A stretch of DNA of 12,914 nt. It comes from Desulfonatronaceae bacterium UBA663. Its GTDB lineage: Bacteria; Desulfobacterota; Desulfovibrionia; Desulfovibrionales; Desulfonatronaceae. This document shows positions 1 through 7,443 of this stretch, piece by piece (the first letter of the stretch is position 1; each line of letters starts with the position of its first letter). Made by a program: the position numbers and the translations under genes. The stretch lies in the NCBI GenBank assembly GCA_002299865.1, contig DBNV01000076.1, forward strand, positions 15,050 to 27,963, read 5' to 3'. The notes under the pieces are model-generated. The model made no database searches. It had not been told where the DNA came from and saw only the letters and a list, made by a program, of their open reading frames with translations.

Positions 1-729
1 GTCGCCTCGACGGTCGCCATCCTGCCCTGTTTGGCCATGCTTTGGCTGCTTTCCGGCTGCGCCATCATTGACTATTATTTTCTCCCCCCGCCGGAGGCCA
101 CAGCCCGGGAACTGGCTCAGGCCGGATTTGAAGCCATGGAGGCCAAGGAATACCGAAAAGCAGCCGCCTACTTCAGAAAACTCAAGGATCGCTACCCGTT
201 CAGCCCTTACACTTCAGCGGCAGAACTAGCCCTGGGGGACGCCTACTATCTGTCCGAACAGTATGAGGCTGCGGTCCAGGCCTATCTTAACTTCGAATCC
301 CTGCATCCGGGCCACGAGTCCATTCCCCACGTCCTGTTCCAGATCGGCATGTCCTACCTCCGACAATTTCGGTCCATTGACCGGCCCACGGACAATCTGG
401 TGTTGGCCCTGCAATATTTTCACCGCCTGCGGGAAACGCATCCCCAATCTGCTCAGGCCGCAGACGCCGAACGCTTCATCCTCCAGGCACGACGACACAT
501 AGCCGAACACGAACTTTTCGTAGCGGATTTTTATTGGCGCAGAGGCGAGTTCGGACCGGCTTGGAGGCGTTATGCCAAAGTCGCATCGACATTCGCGGAC
601 ATTCCGGACCTTGCCGACTACGCTGAAAGACAAAGCAATTTTGCTTACTACCGCTTTCAAAAGAAGCAGTCGCAGAAGGTTCGGGAAGAACGCGAAGGAA
701 CATGGAAAAGGTTTTTTCAATGGCTCTGA
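1..729 (+). CDS. bamD: Outer membrane assembly lipoprotein BamD (5' partial)
   Basis: BamD is the essential lipoprotein of the BAM complex, which folds beta-barrel proteins into the outer membrane. It sits on the periplasmic face of that membrane. The frame is open from base 1 to the TGA at 727-729. A hydrophobic stretch ends in the lipobox L-S-G-C with the Cys at bases 58-60, so signal peptidase II cleavage and lipidation are expected. The TTG at 31 or ATG at 37 would leave fewer than 10 residues before the Cys and no basic n-region, so I infer that the start lies upstream of the window. The mature part (about 220 residues) is helical and TPR-like: EYRKAAAYFRKLKDRYPFSPY followed by ALGDAYYLSEQYEAAVQAY is the typical first BamD repeat pair. 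Length is close to the usual 240-250. The next gene starts 62 bases downstream. Confidence 0.9.
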   Translation, partial: VASTVAILPCLAMLWLLSGCAIIDYYFLPPPEATARELAQAGFEAMEAKEYRKAAAYFRKLKDRYPFSPYTSAAELALGDAYYLSEQYEAAVQAYLNFESLHPGHESIPHVLFQIGMSYLRQFRSIDRPTDNLVLALQYFHRLRETHPQSAQAADAERFILQARRHIAEHELFVADFYWRRGEFGPAWRRYAKVASTFADIPDLADYAERQSNFAYYRFQKKQSQKVREEREGTWKRFFQWL

Positions 730-791
730 CCGGGCGTGATCGGCAAAGGAACTCTCCCGTGTTCATTCAGGGCGATTATCACTGAACAATC

Positions 792-1697
792 ATGCATGAC
801 GCCGAATGTTTCGCCTGGCCTGATTATCTTGACAAGCACAAAGTCTCCGAGGAAGCCTTTGCCGAAGCCTATTCGGTCATATCCGACCCTGAGCGCTTCT
901 GGATCAAGAAAAACATCGCCCAACTTTACGCGCTGGGCTCGCCCGACGCACGAGAGCAAACCCACACCACCTCCCGCTGGACCGTCGGGTTCCAAAGCTT
1001 TGTCCATATCCGCCCCAGGGACTGGGCAATCCTGACTTTAGCCGGGAAATCAGCCTCCCCCTCCCGGCTCGTCGCTGCCTTGCTTCCGACCATGACCTCC
1101 GGGGTGAACAACATCCTGGCCATTATGGTGGATGAGGATAATCCTCGGCCTCTCCAGATGGTCGCCTTGGAGCTGTGCGGCTTGGACATGGTCTGCTCCC
1201 TGAACAGAAGGCAAACCCAAAACCTCCTGGCCTTTCTGGCGCAATCCGGAACCAAAGGGGTTGTCCTTGATCCGGACCACCTTCTTTCGCAAGCCTGCCT
1301 CCCGGAAAACTGGCGCGAGGCCATGGCCCTTTGGCGGCCCGCCCTGCCCCGCCGCATGGGGATCTGGACGGAGGGGCCAAGCCAGTGGGACTGGCAAGCC
1401 TTGGCTTGGAATCATCCAGGCCTGACCATCGACGTCTGGGGCAAGCCCCCCAAGAAACTGCCCCAGGGCTTCGCCTGGATCCGCGAAGACCAAAAGGCAT
1501 TCTTTAATACAGGCTACCAGGTCCTGGGCATTCCCGTTCGTTTTTTGGCAAAAGTCCCGCCCCCTCGGTGCGATCTCATGCTCACTCCGGGACAGGAAGG
1601 CTGCTGGCTCTGGCCGGATCTGCACCGGGAGCTTTTTTTGATCCGCGCCACCTGCCTGGCAACACCCCGCGATCCACGCAAAAAACCCTCATCCTGA
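792..1697 (+). CDS. Unrecognised protein with a histidinol-dehydrogenase-like segment
   Basis: This gene encodes 301 residues and no signal peptide or clear membrane segment is visible. I do not recognise the family with confidence. ATG 792 is the first possible start, because an in-frame TGA lies at 783-785; no good Shine-Dalgarno precedes it. Residues about 74-162 resemble, by eye, part of the HisD/aldehyde-dehydrogenase-type nucleotide-binding fold: SASPSRLVAALLP, then SGVNNILAIMV, ALELCGLDMV, and LAQSGTKGVVLDPD, in the order of the HisD segments A-P-x-S-T-V-L-M, AG-x-x-x-VVL, A-x-LCGV-x-x-V and ALA-x-GT...GP. The rest is Trp- and Pro-rich (for example EGPSQWDWQALAWNHPG near 194-210) and I do not find the HisD zinc-ligand and catalytic His/Glu signatures. 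If the likeness is real, this would be a shortened non-catalytic relative (HisD is about 430 residues). It lies 62 bases after bamD and 16 bases before the EF-G paralogue, so it is probably co-transcribed with the latter. Confidence 0.75.
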   Translation: MHDAECFAWPDYLDKHKVSEEAFAEAYSVISDPERFWIKKNIAQLYALGSPDAREQTHTTSRWTVGFQSFVHIRPRDWAILTLAGKSASPSRLVAALLPTMTSGVNNILAIMVDEDNPRPLQMVALELCGLDMVCSLNRRQTQNLLAFLAQSGTKGVVLDPDHLLSQACLPENWREAMALWRPALPRRMGIWTEGPSQWDWQALAWNHPGLTIDVWGKPPKKLPQGFAWIREDQKAFFNTGYQVLGIPVRFLAKVPPPRCDLMLTPGQEGCWLWPDLHRELFLIRATCLATPRDPRKKPSS

Positions 1698-1713
1698 CGT
1701 CCAAACCGGATGC

Positions 1714-3759
1714 ATGAGCAAAACCGAACCAAGCCCCCTTCTGAAAACGCTGCGCAATATCGGCATCATTGCGCACATCGACGCCGGCAAGACCACGATC
1801 ACCGAACGGATCCTTTTTTTCAGCGGCATCATCCATCGGATGGGCGAAGTCCATGAAGGCAACGCCACCATGGATTATCTGCCCGAAGAGCAGGAACGCG
1901 GCATCACCATCACCTCGGCCTGCACCACTATCCCATGGTCCGGCCACACCCTGAACATCATCGACACCCCCGGCCATGTGGACTTCACCATTGAGGTCGA
2001 GCGCAGCCTGCGCGTCCTGGACGGGGCCGTCGGCGTCTTTTGCGCCGTCGGCGGAGTCGAACCGCAATCCGAGACAGTCTGGCGGCAGTCGGAAAAATTC
2101 GCGGTCCCCAAACTGGCTTTCATCAATAAAATGGATCGACTCGGCGCGGACTTCGAAACCGTCTTGAGGGATTTGCGCACCAAGCTCGGCATCACCCCCC
2201 TGCCCCTGCAGATCCCCAACGGACAGGGCCAGGATTTCAAGGGAGTGATCGACCTACTGGAGATGCGGCACCTGGTTTTCGACGTATCAACCCAGGGCGC
2301 ACAGTGGCAAAGTCTGGAATTGGACGAGGCAGAGCGCGAGACGGCCAGGACTTGGCGGGAGAGAACCCTGGAACTCCTGGCCGAACAAGACGACGGACTT
2401 CTGGAGCAATATCTGTCCGGAACGCCCGTTGCCGCCTCTGAACTGCGCGACGTCATCCGGCAGGCGACTTTGTCCCAAAAACTGGTGCCGGTCCTCACCG
2501 GCTCCGCGCTTAAAAATATCGGCATTCAGCCTCTTCTGAACGCTGTTTGCAACTATCTGCCTTCTCCCGAGGACAAACCTCCACTCCAGGCCCTGAATCC
2601 CCACGACGGAAAAAAAAACTCGCTACCCATGGACCCGAAAGGCCCCCTGGCCGCCTTGGTATTCAAAATCACTGTGGAGTCCGGAAGGCGGCTGGCCTAT
2701 GCGCGCATCTATTCCGGGAGCATTTCCGAAGGAGACATGCTCTTCAACGCCTCTCAAGAGTTGGACGAGCGGGCGGCACACATCTATCGCATGCATGCGG
2801 ACCATAAACAGCGCCTGGAACACGCTACGGCTGGCCAGATCATCACCATTTCCGGCTTCAAAGCCACTAAAACCGGCGACACCCTGGCCCGACGCGAGCA
2901 CCCCCTGCTCCTGGAACAGATTGCGGCATACCAACCGGTCATTTCCCTGGCCCTGGAACCAAAAAGCCAGGCTGACGCGAAAAAGCTCGCCGAGGTGCTC
3001 GATTTTTTCCAATTGCAGGATCCGACCTTGAAGGTGACCCACGACCCCGAGACCGACCAGCGGATTCTTTCCGGCATGGGGGAATTGCATCTTGAGGTGG
3101 TGTTGGAACGCATGCAACGCGAGTACGGGATCGCCCCAAGAACGGGCAACCCCCAGGTGGTCTACGAGGAAACCGTGACCCGCCCTGGCCGGGGCGAAGC
3201 CGTGTTCCGCCGGGAACTGGCCAAGGTGATGCATTTCGGCGAGGTGCGACTTGGTGTTGTGCCGCTGAAGCGGGGCCAAGGCCGAGACATCCGCTGGGTC
3301 ATCGACGTCCAAGGCCGGCCGGAAGCATGGGTCCAGGCGGTCAACCAAGGCATTGAGGACGGCCTGCAAAGCGGGGTGCTCAAGGGCTATCCCGTGCAGG
3401 ATCTCCGGGTGGAAATCCTGCGCCTCGGCCGCAAGGAAGGCGAGTCGTCCCCCGTGGGGTATCAGATGGCTGCGGCCCAGGCCCTGAAGAACGCGTTGGC
3501 CGAAGCGGCCCCTCAACTCCTGGAACCGATCATGGATATCGAGATCAGCGTTCCCGAGGAAAACGTCGGGGAGGTCATCGGGTTGTTCCATACCAGGGGG
3601 GGCAGGGTCGGCAATATGTTCGACCGGGCCGGGGCCAAAATCATTACCGGTGTGGCCCCCATGCGCCAACTGTTCGGTTTTTCCACCTCCCTGCGCTCCG
3701 CATCCCAGGGCCGGGCCGCCTTTTCCATGCGCTTCGCCCGGTTCGACGTTCTGGTCTGA
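1714..3759 (+). CDS. fusA: Elongation factor G paralogue (EF-G2-like translational GTPase)
   Basis: This is a 681-residue translational GTPase with full EF-G architecture. The G motifs are all present: G1 AHIDAGKTT at about 20-28, RGITIT at 62-67 (switch I), DTPGHVDF at 84-91, NKMDR at 138-142 and GSALKN at 263-268. Domain II follows from about 310. Domain III carries SGMGELHLEV at about 453-462, domain IV starts near 484, and domain V includes GGRVGNMFDRAGAKIITGVAPM (629-650, only the shape is EF-G-like) and LRSASQGRAAFSM. Domain IV is diverged. The first loop reads ELAKVMHFGEV where canonical EF-G has an SGGRGQYGHV-type stretch, and the second tip loop is GRKEGESS without the His of GSYHDVDSS. 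No rpsL, rpsG or tuf is adjacent. I therefore infer a second EF-G copy of the kind known in deltaproteobacteria, not the main translocase. Its role in translocation or ribosome recycling cannot be read from sequence. SD is weak (GGA at 1707-1709). Confidence 0.93.
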   Translation: MSKTEPSPLLKTLRNIGIIAHIDAGKTTITERILFFSGIIHRMGEVHEGNATMDYLPEEQERGITITSACTTIPWSGHTLNIIDTPGHVDFTIEVERSLRVLDGAVGVFCAVGGVEPQSETVWRQSEKFAVPKLAFINKMDRLGADFETVLRDLRTKLGITPLPLQIPNGQGQDFKGVIDLLEMRHLVFDVSTQGAQWQSLELDEAERETARTWRERTLELLAEQDDGLLEQYLSGTPVAASELRDVIRQATLSQKLVPVLTGSALKNIGIQPLLNAVCNYLPSPEDKPPLQALNPHDGKKNSLPMDPKGPLAALVFKITVESGRRLAYARIYSGSISEGDMLFNASQELDERAAHIYRMHADHKQRLEHATAGQIITISGFKATKTGDTLARREHPLLLEQIAAYQPVISLALEPKSQADAKKLAEVLDFFQLQDPTLKVTHDPETDQRILSGMGELHLEVVLERMQREYGIAPRTGNPQVVYEETVTRPGRGEAVFRRELAKVMHFGEVRLGVVPLKRGQGRDIRWVIDVQGRPEAWVQAVNQGIEDGLQSGVLKGYPVQDLRVEILRLGRKEGESSPVGYQMAAAQALKNALAEAAPQLLEPIMDIEISVPEENVGEVIGLFHTRGGRVGNMFDRAGAKIITGVAPMRQLFGFSTSLRSASQGRAAFSMRFARFDVLV

Positions 3760-3835
3760 CTTGCGCGCCCCCTGCCTTTCAACATAACATAGCCCTCGCG
3801 CTGTTTTTCCATTCCGTAATGTTCGCTACTATTTC

Positions 3836-4384
3836 ATGAGCCAAAGAACCCGACCTTGGTGGGAGAATTTTGTACGCGGCCTGCGTCACGCCTACAAAAA
3901 AATATTGCGCTTGAAATCCTCGCCGCATGACATCGCCCTCGGCCTGAGCTTGGGGGTGTTCATCGGGCTGTTGCCGATCATCCCCTTCCAGTTCATAACC
4001 GTGCTGGTACTGGCCATGGCCCTGCGCTGCAGCAAACTGACCGCGCTCTTGGGCACCCTGATCGCCAACCCCTTGAGCATTCCTTTTCTCTACTTCATCA
4101 AGTTCAGGCTGGGCTGTTTTTTCCTGCCGGATCTGTGCAGCCGCTACAATCCGGAACACTGGTCCATGAGCGAACTGCTGCAAACAGGCTGGCCTGTCTT
4201 CGGCGCCATGCTCCTGGGCGGCGTTCTGATCGGCCTTCCCAGTGCGGTCGTTGCTTATTTCCTGGCCCGCTACCTGATGGAACTGTACCACGTCAGGCGG
4301 GCCAAAAAGATAGCCGGCTCCCCGTATAAAAGAGTCCTCCCGGACAAAGAGCCCAATTCCCCTCCGGAAAACAACGCCCCATGA
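3836..4384 (+). CDS. DUF2062 family membrane protein
   Basis: This 182-residue inner-membrane protein has a basic cytosolic N-terminus (about 1-30). The family core follows: SPHDIALGLSLGVFIGLLPIIPFQ at about 29-52, then a helix to about 63, and NPLSIPFLYFIKFRLG at about 78-93 (the NP-x-x-x-P-x-Y signature). A last membrane segment lies at about 120-147, and the tail is basic and then Pro-rich. The function of DUF2062 proteins is not established; they often sit beside glycosyltransferase, lipid or rRNA-modification genes. The stop codon overlaps the rsmA start (ATGA, 4381-4384), which indicates translational coupling. No clear Shine-Dalgarno precedes ATG 3836. The 76-base gap from the EF-G gene leaves room for a promoter, but I see no convincing one. 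Confidence 0.85.
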   Translation: MSQRTRPWWENFVRGLRHAYKKILRLKSSPHDIALGLSLGVFIGLLPIIPFQFITVLVLAMALRCSKLTALLGTLIANPLSIPFLYFIKFRLGCFFLPDLCSRYNPEHWSMSELLQTGWPVFGAMLLGGVLIGLPSAVVAYFLARYLMELYHVRRAKKIAGSPYKRVLPDKEPNSPPENNAP

Positions 4385-5163
4385 CCTTCACGGACACGCG
4401 CCCCAAACGCAGCCTGGGACAAAACTTCCTCCAGGACCAGGGCACGGCCCGAAAAATTGTGGCGGCCCTAGAAGTCACGCCCGGCGCTTTTGTGCTGGAA
4501 ATCGGCCCTGGCCGGGGAGCCCTGACCCGCTGGTTGGCGCGGACCCAGGGCAAGGTTTTTGCGTTGGAAAAGGACGCCCATCTGGCCCGATCAGTCAAAT
4601 CTCTTTGGCCGGAGGTGGCCATGATCGTGGCCGACGCCATGGATTTTTTCTGGGAACGACTGATCGGCCCCTGGAACCTGATCGGCAATCTGCCCTATAA
4701 CGTGGCCTCGCCAGTCATCTGGGACGTGGTCGCCCGGACGCCTCAATTGGCCCAGGCCGTGTTCATGGTCCAAAAGGAAGTCGGCGACCGGTTGGCCGCC
4801 GCGCCGGGTTCACAGGCCTACGGCGCGCTCAGCGTATGGGTGCAAAGCCATGTCCTGGTCAAACGACTGTTCGTGGTTGGGCCCCAGGTCTTCCGGCCTC
4901 GGCCCAAGGTGGATTCCGCCGTAGTCCGCTTCACTCCCCTGCCTCGCAAGGAACCCAGGCCCGACGGGCCGGCCCTGCGTCGGCTGCTGAACACCTGCTT
5001 CCAACAACGCCGCAAGCAACTCAAGACCATCCTTCGCCCGCTCTGGAGCGACAGTTTGGCCGACTTTCTGTACGATCAGAATCTGCGTCCGGAAAGCCGG
5101 CCCGAGGAGCTTTCGCCGCAGCAATTTCAGACCCTGGCCGACATGCTCTCAGCATCCTGGTGA
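4381..5163 (+). CDS. rsmA: 16S rRNA (adenine1518-N6/adenine1519-N6)-dimethyltransferase RsmA (KsgA)
   Basis: RsmA uses S-adenosylmethionine to dimethylate the two adjacent adenines in the 3'-terminal hairpin of 16S rRNA, a late step and checkpoint in 30S assembly. The 260-residue length is usual. Motifs in order are: N-terminal KRSLGQNFLQD at 9-19; SAM-binding motif I EIGPGRGALT at 40-49; an acidic ribose-binding region ALEKD at 61-65; catalytic motif IV NLPYNVASP at 103-111; the family motif QKEVGDRL at 131-138; and FRPRPKVDSAV at 171-181. The C-terminal domain carries CFQQRRKQLK, typical of RsmA. The gene starts inside the DUF2062 stop codon and is the last of the plus-strand block, with convergent nadE ending 126 bases downstream. 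All catalytic motifs are intact. Confidence 0.97.
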   Translation: MTFTDTRPKRSLGQNFLQDQGTARKIVAALEVTPGAFVLEIGPGRGALTRWLARTQGKVFALEKDAHLARSVKSLWPEVAMIVADAMDFFWERLIGPWNLIGNLPYNVASPVIWDVVARTPQLAQAVFMVQKEVGDRLAAAPGSQAYGALSVWVQSHVLVKRLFVVGPQVFRPRPKVDSAVVRFTPLPRKEPRPDGPALRRLLNTCFQQRRKQLKTILRPLWSDSLADFLYDQNLRPESRPEELSPQQFQTLADMLSASW

Positions 5164-5289
5164 CGATGACGCCAAAGAGCATGCCTCCTATTGCCCCCCA
5201 TTGATGAGGTCGATGAGGGCGTTGCAACATACAAGAAACCGAACCCGGAAATCGTTGCCGCGTGTGAACAAAAGACCTCTGCACCACGA

Positions 5290-6963
5290 CTACATCGGCC
5301 AGCGTGCCGCAACAGGCATTCGCCAGCCCGAGCCAAAGGCCACGTCCGTGATCTTCAGGCCGGGCGCGGCCTGTCGGCGCTTGAACTCCGCCGCCTTGAT
5401 CAGCTTGACCACCCGTGACACCACCTCCGGCGCAAAGCCGTCACGCACGATCTCCTCGCTGCTGCGATGTTCCTGCACGTAACGCTTGAGTATCCCGTCC
5501 AAGACGGCATAGTCGGGCAGGCTGTCCTGGTCGGTCTGGTTTGGACGCAGTTCAGCCGTAGGAGACCGCGTGAGGATCCGCTCCGGAATCACCCGGCCAT
5601 GCGTGGCGTTGAACCATTTCGCCATGGCATAGACCAGGGTCTTTGGGGCGTCCGCAATGACCGCAAGGCCTCCGGCCATGTCTCCGTAAAGGGTGCAATA
5701 GCCTACAGCCAGTTCGGATTTATTGCCCGTCGTCAGGAGCATGGACTTGAACTTATTGGACAAGGCCATGAGCAGGTTGCCACGGATGCGGGCCTGAATG
5801 TTCTCCTCGGTCACGTCCTCGACCCGGCCGGCAAAGGCGTCACGCAAGGCCATCTCAAAACCGCCCATGAGTTTGTCGATGGGCATGGTCATGCTGCGCA
5901 TGCCGAGATTGCCGGACAGTTCCAAGGCGTCCTCAATGCTGGCCGAACTGGTGTAGGGCGAAGGGAGCAGCACCCCCAGCACGTTTTCAGGTCCCAGGGC
6001 GCGGGCGGCAATGACCGCCACCAGGGAAGAGTCGATTCCGCCGGAAAGCCCCAGCAGGGCCGTGCTGAATCCGGTCTTGCGCAGATAATCCCCGGTCCCC
6101 AGGACCAGGGCGGTGAAGGCTTCTTCCTCTGGCGGGGGACCCTCGCCCATCTGCTCATCATGGGGCATCGGCACATGCCCTTGACGTCCCAGATCCACCA
6201 CCACCATGTCTTCCCCAAAGGCCTTGGCCGAGGCGATCAGGGTACCGGACGAGGCAAACGCGCTGCTGCGCCCGTCAAAGATCAAATCGTCGTTGCCGCC
6301 TACTTGGTTGACGTAAATCAGAGGCACACGATGTTTGCGTGCCAAGTCCGAAAGCATGGTTTGCCGGAAGGCGTGCTTGCCCAGATGAAAGGGGGAAGCG
6401 GAGAGATTCACGATGCAATGCACGCCTTGTTCGGCCAAGCGTTGCACCGGATCGATTTTGTACCTTCTGGACTTCCAAAAGTCCTTGTCGTTCCAGATAT
6501 CCTCGCAAATGGTCACGCCGATGCGCAGCCCGCACGCCTCGAACCAGCCCGACTCGTTAAGCGACTCGTCGAGCGACTCGAAGTAACGGTCTTCGTTAAA
6601 GACGTCGTAGGTGGGCAGCAGGGTTTTGTGAAACACCGCCTCCACGGATCCGGCGCGTAACAAGGCTGCGCTGTTCCAGAGAGGCCTCCCCCTGCTCCGC
6701 GTGTTGCGTTCGGCCACGCCCACGAGCACAGGCGGAGCGTAGCACAGGGCCTGGGCCAGCCGACACAGGACGCGCCATCCGTCGTTGATGAAGCTTTCGT
6801 TGAGGAGCAGGTCCTGTGGGGGATAGCCCAAAAGCGACAACTCCGAGGACACGCAAAGATCAGCCCCTTCCCGGGCCGCTGCAAACACTGCAGCGGCGAT
6901 CCGCGCGGCATTGCCCTCCAGATCGCCGACCAGAAAATTATTCTGGAGCATGGCGATTCGCAT
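5290..6963 (-). CDS. nadE: Glutamine-dependent NAD+ synthetase
   Basis: NadE makes NAD+ from nicotinic acid adenine dinucleotide, ATP and glutamine, the last step of NAD biosynthesis in the cytosol. The 557 residues combine two domains. The N-terminal nitrilase-type glutaminase (about 1-270) has the catalytic triad Glu41 (SELSLLGYPPQD), Lys113 (HKTLLPTYDVFNEDRYF) and Cys153 (VTICEDIW), plus the NLSASPF motif near 186-192. The C-terminal ATP-pyrophosphatase synthetase domain has the P-loop SGGIDSS at 307-313, TTGNKSE at about 411-417 and YGDMAGG at about 426-432. It therefore uses glutamine directly instead of free ammonia. The ATG (6961-6963) shares one base with the ybeY TGA. A strong Shine-Dalgarno AAGGAGG sits 7 bases upstream, directly after a palindrome. 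It is the last gene of the minus-strand cluster. Confidence 0.97.
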   Translation of the reverse strand: MRIAMLQNNFLVGDLEGNAARIAAAVFAAAREGADLCVSSELSLLGYPPQDLLLNESFINDGWRVLCRLAQALCYAPPVLVGVAERNTRSRGRPLWNSAALLRAGSVEAVFHKTLLPTYDVFNEDRYFESLDESLNESGWFEACGLRIGVTICEDIWNDKDFWKSRRYKIDPVQRLAEQGVHCIVNLSASPFHLGKHAFRQTMLSDLARKHRVPLIYVNQVGGNDDLIFDGRSSAFASSGTLIASAKAFGEDMVVVDLGRQGHVPMPHDEQMGEGPPPEEEAFTALVLGTGDYLRKTGFSTALLGLSGGIDSSLVAVIAARALGPENVLGVLLPSPYTSSASIEDALELSGNLGMRSMTMPIDKLMGGFEMALRDAFAGRVEDVTEENIQARIRGNLLMALSNKFKSMLLTTGNKSELAVGYCTLYGDMAGGLAVIADAPKTLVYAMAKWFNATHGRVIPERILTRSPTAELRPNQTDQDSLPDYAVLDGILKRYVQEHRSSEEIVRDGFAPEVVSRVVKLIKAAEFKRRQAAPGLKITDVAFGSGWRMPVAARWPM

Positions 6964-7430
6964 CAGGGCTCCTCCTTGCCAATGCCTTTAAGGCATTGGC
7001 TTCCCCCTTCATTCCTGAGGTCCTGGACCACAGATTCCGTCAGTTCTTCCATGACCTGTCCGTGATCGAAACCGGCCAGATGAAGCACGGCGTGGGTCAG
7101 CAAACGGATGAAATGCTTTGTCGGGTCCTGCCCATAGAGGTAGGCCTCCCGCATGACCGCGTCCGCATTGAGGGCGATGGAACTATAGCCGGCCCCTGTT
7201 TTCTCCCCGTCTGTCAGGGCTGGAAATGCGAGCACGTTGGTCGGTCCAGCGCCGCCAAGGTGAAGGCTATGGAGCCTAGCCATGGGCTGGTCCGTGGTGA
7301 CGCGCAACTCCCACTTTCCCGGACCCGGATTCACTTTGTCCAAAACATCTTCCAGGATGCGCGAAAACAGGGTCCGCAATCCGGTGCGGCCCAAGGGCAA
7401 CACCGGATGGCGCAAGGCTTTGGGGTCCAC
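6963..7430 (-). CDS. ybeY: Endoribonuclease YbeY (16S rRNA 3'-end maturation factor)
   Basis: YbeY is a single-strand-specific metallo-endoribonuclease involved in 16S rRNA 3'-end maturation and ribosome quality control. The zinc site H-x3-H-x5-H is clear in THAVLHLAGFDH (His113, His117, His123 in the version used here), and the GPTNVLAFP motif (62-70) is typical. I chose the GTG at 7428-7430 (155 residues, normal length). The only upstream candidate, ATG 7521-7523, would add 31 Arg/Pro-rich residues that merely mirror the end of the HD gene and overlap it by 80 bases. Neither start has a good Shine-Dalgarno, so the start is uncertain. The conserved Arg of the E. coli protein (Arg59, in YRGKDKPTNVL) aligns with Leu here. 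The stop overlaps the nadE start by one base. Confidence 0.9.
   Translation of the reverse strand: MDPKALRHPVLPLGRTGLRTLFSRILEDVLDKVNPGPGKWELRVTTDQPMARLHSLHLGGAGPTNVLAFPALTDGEKTGAGYSSIALNADAVMREAYLYGQDPTKHFIRLLTHAVLHLAGFDHGQVMEELTESVVQDLRNEGGSQCLKGIGKEEP
6971..6977 (-). promoter_or_regulatory. Shine-Dalgarno site of nadE
   Basis: On the minus strand the sequence AAGGAGG lies 7 bases before the nadE ATG. It is the strongest ribosome binding site in this window; most other genes here have weak ones. It lies inside the last codons of ybeY and directly after the right arm of the palindrome at 6978-7000. Confidence 0.85.
6978..7000 (-). repeat. 23-base palindrome / RNA hairpin upstream of nadE
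   Basis: The arms GCCAATGCC and GGCATTGGC are perfect complements around a 5-base centre of T and A; the symmetry runs to 11 bases per arm with only the central base unpaired. The element lies within the last codons of ybeY, past the conserved part of the protein, and abuts the nadE Shine-Dalgarno without covering it. No T tract follows, so it is not an ordinary intrinsic terminator. Possible roles are an mRNA stability or processing element between ybeY and nadE, a ribosome standby structure, or a DNA-binding palindrome. The structure is seen directly; the function is unknown. Confidence 0.8.
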
Positions 7431-7443
7431 GAGGATGCGCGGA

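Noticed and set aside
761..787. Dyad GTTCA...TGAAC with TTCAG...CTGAA upstream of the unknown gene
   Set aside because: The two 5-base pairings are mutually offset and short; no known operator has this form with enough certainty, and no promoter is visible next to it.
2623..3669. Long minus-strand open frame of 348 codons opposite the EF-G paralogue
   Set aside because: It mirrors a conserved GTPase gene and shows no protein family features; it is a shadow.
3761..3790. Possible sigma-70 promoter ahead of the DUF2062 gene (TTGCGC, 18 bases, TAACAT)
   Set aside because: The -35 matches only three of six consensus bases and the -10 four of six; in a GC-rich host this is not better than chance.
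3763..3808. Possible terminator after the EF-G paralogue (GCGCG pairing with CGCGC, then TGTTTTT)
   Set aside because: The stem is only 5 bp with a loop of about 29 bases, too weak to call an intrinsic terminator.
5467..6660. Long plus-strand open frame of 397 codons opposite nadE
   Set aside because: It is antisense to a fully conserved nadE and its translation (Gln/Gly/His/Arg-rich) has no recognisable domain; typical GC-rich shadow frame.
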